DNA of 9,480 nucleotides from Pseudonocardia sp. (GTDB lineage Bacteria > Actinomycetota > Actinomycetes > Mycobacteriales > Pseudonocardiaceae), in assembly GCA_030147065.1 (NCBI GenBank), contig JASLAP010000120.1, forward strand, positions 1 to 9,480. The letters run 5' to 3'. Positions within the stretch are counted from its first letter, which is position 1. Every line of letters starts with the position of its first letter. The notes beneath the pieces are model-generated. The model was not told the origin of the DNA and ran no database searches. It worked only from the letters and a program-made list of their open reading frames with translations. The translations under genes and the position numbers were made by a program. Positions 5,458 through 9,480 of this stretch are shown here, piece after piece.

Positions 5458-6418
5458 CCTTTGCAGCGTCCTTCGGGGGTTCGTACCGCGCCACCAGTTC
5501 CGCCCCCAGCCGGGCCAGCTCGGCCTTCACCGAGTCCGGCTCCAGGACCTCGACCAGCGCCCCCCACCCGGCCAGCTCCTGGGCGATCGAGATCGGCATC
5601 GGGCCCGCCACCCGGACCCGCACCCGCCCGTCCTGCTGGGTCTCCAGGGGCTCGCAGTGCCGGCCGAAGCGGTCGCGCAGGATGGGGACCAGGCGCTCGG
5701 CGATGAGCACCGTGGCCGGGAGCAGCGCGCGGCGCTGCTCGACCTCGGCGACCACCCGCTCCCACTCGCGGGCCAGCTCGAAGTCGGTCGGCCGCTCGGC
5801 GGGCAGGTCGGTGGTGGCCGCCTCGACGATCCGGTCGACCCGGAAGGTGCGCTGCCCCTTGTCGGTACCGGCGACGAGGTACCAGACCTCGTCCTTGTCG
5901 ACCAGCCCCCACGGATCGACCAGCCGCCGGGTGCGCTGCCGGCCGCGGCTCTCGTACTCCAGCTCCACCTTGCGCCGGCTGACCACGGCGTCCTGCAGGG
6001 CGTCCACCAGCGGCGGCCGGGCCCGGTCCCGCTCGCCCCACCGCGCCGGGTCCACCACGACCGCGTCGGCGGCGGCCTCGGCGTCGGCCCGGAAGGTGTC
6101 GGGCAGCGCCCGGACCAGCTTGCGCAGCGCCGAGCGGACCGGTGCGTCCCCCGCCGCGGCCGGCCCGGCGAGCAGGAACAGCGCCCGGGCCTCGGTGGCG
6201 GTCAGCCCGGTCAGGTCGGTGCGGGAGCCGCCGACCAGCGACCAGCCGCCACCGCGCCCGGGCTGCGGGTAGACCGGGACGCCGGCGGTGGACAGCGCCT
6301 CCAGGTCGCGCCGGGCGGTCGCCACCGACACCTCCAGCTCGGCGGCCAGCTCGGCGGCGGTGACCCGGCCGCGGGCCTGCATCAGCAGGAGGGTGGCCAC
6401 CAGGCGGTCCGCGCGCAT
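5453..6418 (-). CDS. WYL-domain transcriptional regulator (YafY/DeoR-type HTH)
   Basis: A 321-residue regulator. The N-terminal winged helix is residues 1-65: MRADRLVATLLLMQARGRVT, then TAAELAAELEVSVATARRDL as the HTH, then the glycine-rich wing PQPGRGGGWSL. The WYL domain follows from about 140, with the literal motif Trp179-Tyr180-Leu181 in DKDEVWYLVAG and the TFRVDRI strand (201-207). A C-terminal extension with PMPISIAQELAGWG matches the WCX region that often follows WYL. WYL domains are known or thought to sense small ligands or nucleic acids and to control stress or defence genes. It diverges from the VOC/YdeI-like operon across a perfect inverted repeat and probably controls both. ATG 6418 lacks a ribosome-binding site; CAGAAT sits at -12 to -7, so it may be leaderless. 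Confidence 0.9.
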   Translation of the reverse strand: MRADRLVATLLLMQARGRVTAAELAAELEVSVATARRDLEALSTAGVPVYPQPGRGGGWSLVGGSRTDLTGLTATEARALFLLAGPAAAGDAPVRSALRKLVRALPDTFRADAEAAADAVVVDPARWGERDRARPPLVDALQDAVVSRRKVELEYESRGRQRTRRLVDPWGLVDKDEVWYLVAGTDKGQRTFRVDRIVEAATTDLPAERPTDFELAREWERVVAEVEQRRALLPATVLIAERLVPILRDRFGRHCEPLETQQDGRVRVRVAGPMPISIAQELAGWGALVEVLEPDSVKAELARLGAELVARYEPPKDAAKV

Positions 6419-6437
6419 GTCGCCATTCTGCCGAACA

Positions 6438-6460
6438 AAGTGCTCATGAGATGAGCACTT
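6438..6460. promoter_or_regulatory. perfect inverted repeat, likely operator of the WYL regulator
   Basis: Ten-base perfect arms, AAGTGCTCAT at 6438-6447 and its reverse complement at 6451-6460, are separated by GAG. The repeat lies 19 bp upstream of the regulator start at 6418 and 63 bp upstream of the VOC start at 6524. If the regulator message is leaderless, the repeat spans -20 to -42, over the expected -35 region, which suits autorepression. Binding by the adjacent WYL protein is inferred from position. Confidence 0.75.
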
Positions 6461-6523
6461 ACCCCTCGCATGATGACGGTGTTCACCGCGGCGGACACCC
6501 CGCCCCGACCCAGGGAGATCCCG

Positions 6524-6949
6524 ATGTTCCGAGGATTCGCCACCATCAGCTTCTACGCCGACGACCTGGCCGCGGCCCGCGACTGGTACACCGAGCTGCT
6601 CGGCGTCGAGCCGTACTACGCCTACCCGGCCCCGCCCGCGCCGCCCGGCTACATCGAGTTCCGGATCGGCGACGACGGCGACGAGCTCGGCTTCATCCAC
6701 CGCAGCTACGCCCCGCCCGGGGCGTCCAACCCGCCCGGCGGCGCGGTCATGCACTGGCACGTCGACGACCTGCCCGGCACCGTGGCGAAGCTGCTGGCGA
6801 TGGGCGCCACCGAGTACCAGCCGATCACCGAGCACGGCGACGGCTCCGGCTTCACCACCGCCTCGGTCGTCGACCCGTTCGGCAACGTCCTGGGCATCAT
6901 GCACAACCCGCACTACCTCGACGTGCTCGCCGCCAGGGCGTCGTCGTGA
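6524..6949 (+). CDS. VOC-family (glyoxalase/bleomycin resistance-like) protein
   Basis: A 141-residue vicinal oxygen chelate protein. The first beta-alpha-beta unit is FATISFYADDLAAARDWYTE with LLGVEP. YIEFRIGD (43-50) and GGAVMHWHVDDL (72-83) supply further strands, with Glu45, His78 and His80 as possible metal or substrate ligands. VVDPFGNVLGIMHNP (115-129) is the closing motif. Members include glyoxalases, dioxygenases and antibiotic-binding proteins; the substrate is unknown. ATG 6524 is chosen over the in-frame ATG at 6470 because GGGAG precedes it at good spacing and the extra 18 residues are not VOC-like. The stop overlaps the next start (GTGA, 6946-6949), so the two genes are an operon, probably controlled by the divergent WYL regulator. 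Confidence 0.87.
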   Translation: MFRGFATISFYADDLAAARDWYTELLGVEPYYAYPAPPAPPGYIEFRIGDDGDELGFIHRSYAPPGASNPPGGAVMHWHVDDLPGTVAKLLAMGATEYQPITEHGDGSGFTTASVVDPFGNVLGIMHNPHYLDVLAARASS

Positions 6950-7536
6950 CCGCCGCGACCGACCCCGTGCTCGGTGATCGGCTGGTGCACGCCGCCGACC
7001 GGGCGCAGTGGCGGGCGTGGCTGCGCGACAACGCGGCGACCGCAGCCGAGGGGTGGCTGGTGATCCCGCACGTCGGCAGCGGGGTGCCGGGCGTCCGGCA
7101 CGCCGAGGCGATCGAGGAGGCGCTGTGCTTCGGCTGGATCGACAGCGTCGCGCACCGGCACGACGCCGGCTCCTGGCGGCAGCGGTTCGGCCCGCGCAGT
7201 CCGCGCAGCGCCTGGAGCAAGGTCAACCGCGAGCTGGTGGAGCGGTTGACCGGGCAGGGGCTGATGACCCCGGCCGGGCAGGCCGCGGTCGACCTGGCCC
7301 GGCGGACGGGCACGTGGTCGCTGCTGGCCGGGGCGCAGGACGGCGTCGTCCCCGACGACCTGCGCGCGCTGCTCGCCGCCGATCCCGCCGCGGACGCCCA
7401 CTTCGCCGCGTTCGCGCCGTCGGCCCGGCGGGCCGCGCTGGAGTGGATCGCCCGGGCGAAGCGGCCGGAGACCCGGCGGCGGCGGATCGCGCGGACCGTC
7501 GAGTGCGCTGCGCGCGGCGTCCGACCGACGGGGTAG
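6946..7536 (+). CDS. YdeI/OmpD-associated family-like protein
   Basis: A 196-residue soluble protein matching the YdeI/OmpD-associated ('bacteriocin-protection') family. The hallmark block is residues 52-70, HAEAIEEALCFGWIDSVAH, followed by QRFGPRSPRSAWSKVNRELV (79-98), GLMTPAGQAAVDLAR (105-119), a Trp-containing helix and the C-terminal EWIARAKRPETRRRRIARTV (166-185). Family members occur in many bacteria, often beside VOC proteins or DUF1801-type proteins, but their biochemical role is not established; the bacteriocin name comes from a few enterobacterial observations. GTG 6946 overlaps the VOC stop by four bases and gives a normal-length N-terminus, so translation is coupled. It converges on the ATPase gene with 16 bp between stops. 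Confidence 0.85.
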   Translation: MTAATDPVLGDRLVHAADRAQWRAWLRDNAATAAEGWLVIPHVGSGVPGVRHAEAIEEALCFGWIDSVAHRHDAGSWRQRFGPRSPRSAWSKVNRELVERLTGQGLMTPAGQAAVDLARRTGTWSLLAGAQDGVVPDDLRALLAADPAADAHFAAFAPSARRAALEWIARAKRPETRRRRIARTVECAARGVRPTG

Positions 7537-7561
7537 CCGGGCGGCTGCCGGCTCAGCCGGC
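7535..7561. terminator. two small GC hairpins between convergent stop codons
   Basis: AGCCG-GG-CGGCT (7535-7546) and GCCGGC-TCA-GCCGGC (7547-7561) lie side by side between the plus-strand YdeI-like gene and the minus-strand ATPase gene, and cover parts of both stop codons. No U-tract follows in either direction. They could act as a U-less bidirectional terminator, but in DNA this GC-rich such small hairpins arise easily by chance. Confidence 0.25.
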
Positions 7562-8284
7562 CGGGTCGGTGAGGGGGTGCAGGTAGGCGTCGGGCCGGGC
7601 GAGGAACCGGCGCCAGTGGTCCACCAGCTGCAGCTCGTCCCAGCGGCTGGTCCGGATGCCGAACTCGCCCAGCTCCCAGATCGTGGCCCCGGGCAGCGCG
7701 GCCAGCAGCGGGGAGTGCGTGGCGCAGACGATCTGCCCGCCGGCGTCGGCGAGCGCGTCCAGGGTGGCCAGCAGGCGCAGGCACGAGCCGAACGACAGCG
7801 CCGACTCCGGCTCGTCGAGCAGGTAGAGCCCCGGCCCGGTGAACCGGCCCTCGACGACCTGCAGGAACCCCTCGCCGTGGCTGACCTCGCGCAGGTCGCG
7901 GTCGCCGTAGCCGGGCAGGCCGGTCATGTGCTCGAAGACCTGCATCGCCGACTCGGCGCGCAGGAAGTAGCCCTTGGCCTTGCTGGACCCGCGCATCCCC
8001 CGCCCGCCCGGCGCCATGGTCAGCCGCAGGTTCGCGCCCAACGCGCTCTTCTCCAGCGGCGAGGCGTAGCGGCGGGCGCCGTGGCCGCCCCGGACGTCGA
8101 TTCCGTACGCCTCGGCCAGCGCCTCCACCAGCGTGGACTTCCCGGTGCCGTTCTCACCGACCAGGAACGTGACCGGGGTGGTGAAAACGAGGCCGCGCTC
8201 CACCACCTGCCGGACCGGGGGCAGGTCGAACGGCCACCGCGCGGGGTCCGGCGGGTCCGGCACGCGGGCGCGGCTGACGATGAT
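7553..8284 (-). CDS. predicted ATPase with ABC-like signature (start codon uncertain)
   Basis: A cytoplasmic P-loop ATPase of the small stand-alone ABC/SMC-like type (resembling the COG3910 group). Numbered from the GTG at 8263 (236 residues), it has WPFDLPPVRQVVERGLVF, Walker A GENGTGKST (36-44), a signature-like SHGE near 125-135, Walker B LYLLDEPESALSF with the catalytic Glu and D-loop, and the H-loop ATHSPLLAAL. No membrane or substrate domain is present and the role of the group is unknown. The start is doubtful. The sequence upstream of 8263 reads AAIIVSRARVP in frame, like the N-terminus expected for this group, and a perfect AGGAGG (8290-8295) stands five bases before ATC 8284 and eight before ATC 8281. 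No ATG, GTG or TTG is available there. Either ATC is a rare start or the protein begins at GTG 8263 without a good ribosome-binding site; the coordinates given use 8284. Confidence 0.8.
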   Translation of the reverse strand: MIVSRARVPDPPDPARWPFDLPPVRQVVERGLVFTTPVTFLVGENGTGKSTLVEALAEAYGIDVRGGHGARRYASPLEKSALGANLRLTMAPGGRGMRGSSKAKGYFLRAESAMQVFEHMTGLPGYGDRDLREVSHGEGFLQVVEGRFTGPGLYLLDEPESALSFGSCLRLLATLDALADAGGQIVCATHSPLLAALPGATIWELGEFGIRTSRWDELQLVDHWRRFLARPDAYLHPLTDPAG

Positions 8285-8289
8285 GGCGG

Positions 8290-8295
8290 CCTCCT
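8290..8295 (-). promoter_or_regulatory. perfect Shine-Dalgarno AGGAGG before ATC codons
   Basis: AGGAGG on the minus strand is followed after five bases by two consecutive ATC codons that are in frame with the ATPase. The nearest conventional start, GTG 8263, is 26 bases downstream of it, too far for normal initiation. Its placement points to a start at 8284 or 8281. Confidence 0.5.
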
Positions 8296-8363
8296 GGTGG
8301 ACGGTGGCTCCGGTCGCCCGTTCCTACCAGCGCGGGGCGACAGCGCTGCCGACGCCGGGGGCC

Positions 8364-8545
8364 CTGACCGAAGCGGGACCGTGACCGAGGGCGGGGCCGT
8401 GACCGAGTGCGGTCGTGACCGAGGGCGGCCGTGACCGAGGGGGTCGTGACGGGCGGCCGTGACGGCGGCCGTGACGGTGGCCGTGACGGGGGCCGGGATG
8501 GGGAGCCGTGAGGGGGAGTCATGACCCCGGGAGTCGTGACCGTGG
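8364..8545. repeat. degenerate GTGAC minisatellite
   Basis: About ten units beginning GTGAC (or a close variant) follow one another with shrinking length. Units of 18, 16, 16 and 15 bases of the form GTGACCGAGGGCGGCC give way to 13-, 12- and 12-base units of the form GTGACGGCGGCC, then to longer degenerate copies; a diverged copy (CTGACCGAAGC...) leads the array. The gradient suggests expansion by slippage with unit shortening. It fills the intergenic region between the divergent ATPase and membrane protein genes. The frames that read through it are Pro/Ser/Arg-rich and not credible genes. Confidence 0.75.
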
Positions 8546-8558
8546 GCCGGGACCACGG
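8540..8558. repeat. inverted repeat CCGTGG-N7-CCACGG
   Basis: Six-base perfect arms with a seven-base spacer lie at the right edge of the minisatellite, about 160 bp upstream of the membrane protein start. It could be a hairpin or a protein-binding site. Apart from this and the repeat array, nothing recognisable is seen in the gene-free stretch 8285-8716; a CACGAT at 8662-8667 is only a weak -10 candidate. Confidence 0.3.
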
Positions 8559-8716
8559 CCGACAGCGCGGGTCGGGCCGCCGTTCGGGGCCGGGCGGCCG
8601 GGCGTCCGGACCAGGCCGCTGCCCGGATCGTGCGCACCGGTCCTGCGCCGTGCTCGCCGTGCACGATGGGTGAGCCGTTCGGTACGTCCGGGCGGAGGGT
8701 GCCGAGGAGAGCCGCC

Positions 8717-9466
8717 GTGTCCGTGACCGATCAGACCCTGACCGCCCCGGAGGCGTCCGCAGCCCGGGCGATGACCCGGCTGAACCGGCTGTTCGTCGCC
8801 ACCTCGCTGGCGGTGCTGCTGGTGACCGTGGAGCGGTTCTCGTTCACCACCGAGATCCTGCTGTCGCCGTGGAACTTCCTGCGGCTGCACGAGCTGGTGC
8901 AGATGACCGCGATCATCCTGACCACGGTGGTCATCCAGGCGCTGACGCTGCGCGAGCTCTCCCGCGGCTTCTCGACGCTGACGGTCGGGCCGTTCCTGCT
9001 GTTCGTGGTGGGCGCCTACTACTACGCGACCGGCAACGGCGTGCACGAGCTCGGCTCGTTCACCTTCCACGCCCACTGCGACGTCGACACCCCGGCCGGC
9101 GACCTGTGCGGCGGCCTGTACGTCAACGACTTCTACACCGGCAACATCATGTTCTTCGTCGGCGCCCTGCTCACCACCACCGCGCTGCTCGTGCTGGCCC
9201 GGCGCAACCCGCTCGCCGCCGACTTCGGCACCCGGGCGCTGGTGCTGGTGCTGGTCAACGCCGCGGTCTACGCGCTGGCGATCGTGGCCTACGCCGGGTT
9301 CGACCGGGTGCTGGTCGGGCTGGTGTTCACCGTGGTCATGGACGTGGTCGCGCTGGCGTTCCTGGCCTCGGTGGGCCGCGGGTACCGCCGGTACCCGTTC
9401 ATCGTCTACACCGCGGCGGTGTTCACCCTGGGTGCGGTGGCCGGGGTGCTGGTGCGGGTGCTCTGA
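8717..9466 (+). CDS. seven-helix integral membrane protein of unknown family
   Basis: A 249-residue polytopic membrane protein that I do not recognise. Predicted helices are about 24-42, 61-78, 88-104, 143-161, 174-194, 197-217 and 227-248. Arginines cluster in alternate loops (RLNR, LRELSRG, ARRNP, GRGYRRYP), placing the N-terminus inside and the C-terminus outside by the positive-inside rule. The long loop at 105-142 would then face outward; it holds His110, His118, His120, Cys121 and Cys131 (HELGSFTFHAHCDV, then DLCGGLYVNDFYTGN), so a disulfide and metal binding are conceivable. A second HEL occurs at 58-60. GTG 8717 is chosen because GAGGAG (8704-8709) lies seven bases upstream; GTG 8723 is a less likely alternative. 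It stands alone after a repeat-filled region and ends 14 bases before the window edge. Confidence 0.8.
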   Translation: MSVTDQTLTAPEASAARAMTRLNRLFVATSLAVLLVTVERFSFTTEILLSPWNFLRLHELVQMTAIILTTVVIQALTLRELSRGFSTLTVGPFLLFVVGAYYYATGNGVHELGSFTFHAHCDVDTPAGDLCGGLYVNDFYTGNIMFFVGALLTTTALLVLARRNPLAADFGTRALVLVLVNAAVYALAIVAYAGFDRVLVGLVFTVVMDVVALAFLASVGRGYRRYPFIVYTAAVFTLGAVAGVLVRVL

Positions 9467-9480
9467 GCAGAATCGACCGC

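Noticed and set aside
4500..6272. Long plus-strand open frame antisense to the dehydrogenase and WYL regulator
   Set aside because: It mirrors two genes with complete family motifs and shows no domain of its own.
6470..6523. Upstream ATG 6470 as the VOC start
   Set aside because: The added 18 residues are not VOC-like, and the ATG at 6524 has a good GGGAG site.
8364..8545. CRISPR-like array
   Set aside because: Units are 12-18 bases, contiguous, degenerate and without unique spacers; it is a tandem minisatellite, and no cas gene is nearby.
8020..8664. Minus-strand open frames with Pro-Ser-Arg repeats at 8020-8664 and 8154-8522
   Set aside because: The amino acid repeats are only the translation of the DNA minisatellite, and the rest overlaps the ATPase in another frame.

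Overview
This is a roughly 74 % GC window with strongly GC-biased third codon positions, GTG starts and genes that appear to start without a leader. It is almost certainly actinobacterial chromosome; a Pseudonocardiales-type genome would fit, but that is a guess from style only. No rRNA, tRNA, CRISPR array, transposase or phage gene was seen. The window holds small regulator and oxidoreductase modules separated by compact, palindrome-rich promoter regions.

Left part (1-3471). The minus strand begins with the N-terminal part of a fused transporter-like/spermidine synthase-like membrane protein, which runs off the window. To its right is a minus-strand operon read from 2977 down to 522: an NmrA/QOR2-type NAD(P)-binding protein, a second NAD(P)-binding protein with a one-base frameshift, and a zinc-free quinone oxidoreductase of the MDR family. 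A MarR regulator diverges from this operon. Only 17 bp separate the two ATG codons, and a near-perfect 27-bp palindrome covers both. The module looks like an autoregulated redox or electrophile response.

Middle part (3472-5402). A small Cys/His-containing hypothetical protein (minus) diverges from a small glyoxalase-like VOC protein (plus) around a perfect 18-bp palindrome. A convergent short-chain dehydrogenase (minus) follows; its C-terminal tail overlaps a small plus-strand open frame.

Right-middle part (5453-8284). A WYL-domain regulator (minus) diverges from a two-gene plus operon, VOC protein and YdeI/OmpD-associated-like protein, across a perfect 10+3+10 inverted repeat. A small ABC-like predicted ATPase (minus) converges on that operon. 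Its start codon is uncertain, because a perfect Shine-Dalgarno sequence precedes ATC codons rather than ATG or GTG.

Right end (8285-9480). An intergenic region of about 430 bp carries a degenerate GTGAC minisatellite. It is followed by a seven-helix membrane protein of unrecognised family with a Cys/His-rich extracytoplasmic loop.

The most notable signals are regulatory: four palindromic candidate operators, and a recurring -10-like hexamer at exactly -12 to -7 from predicted start codons, which suggests leaderless transcripts. Two gene-integrity questions also stand out: the frameshift near 1868 and the ATC-start candidate.
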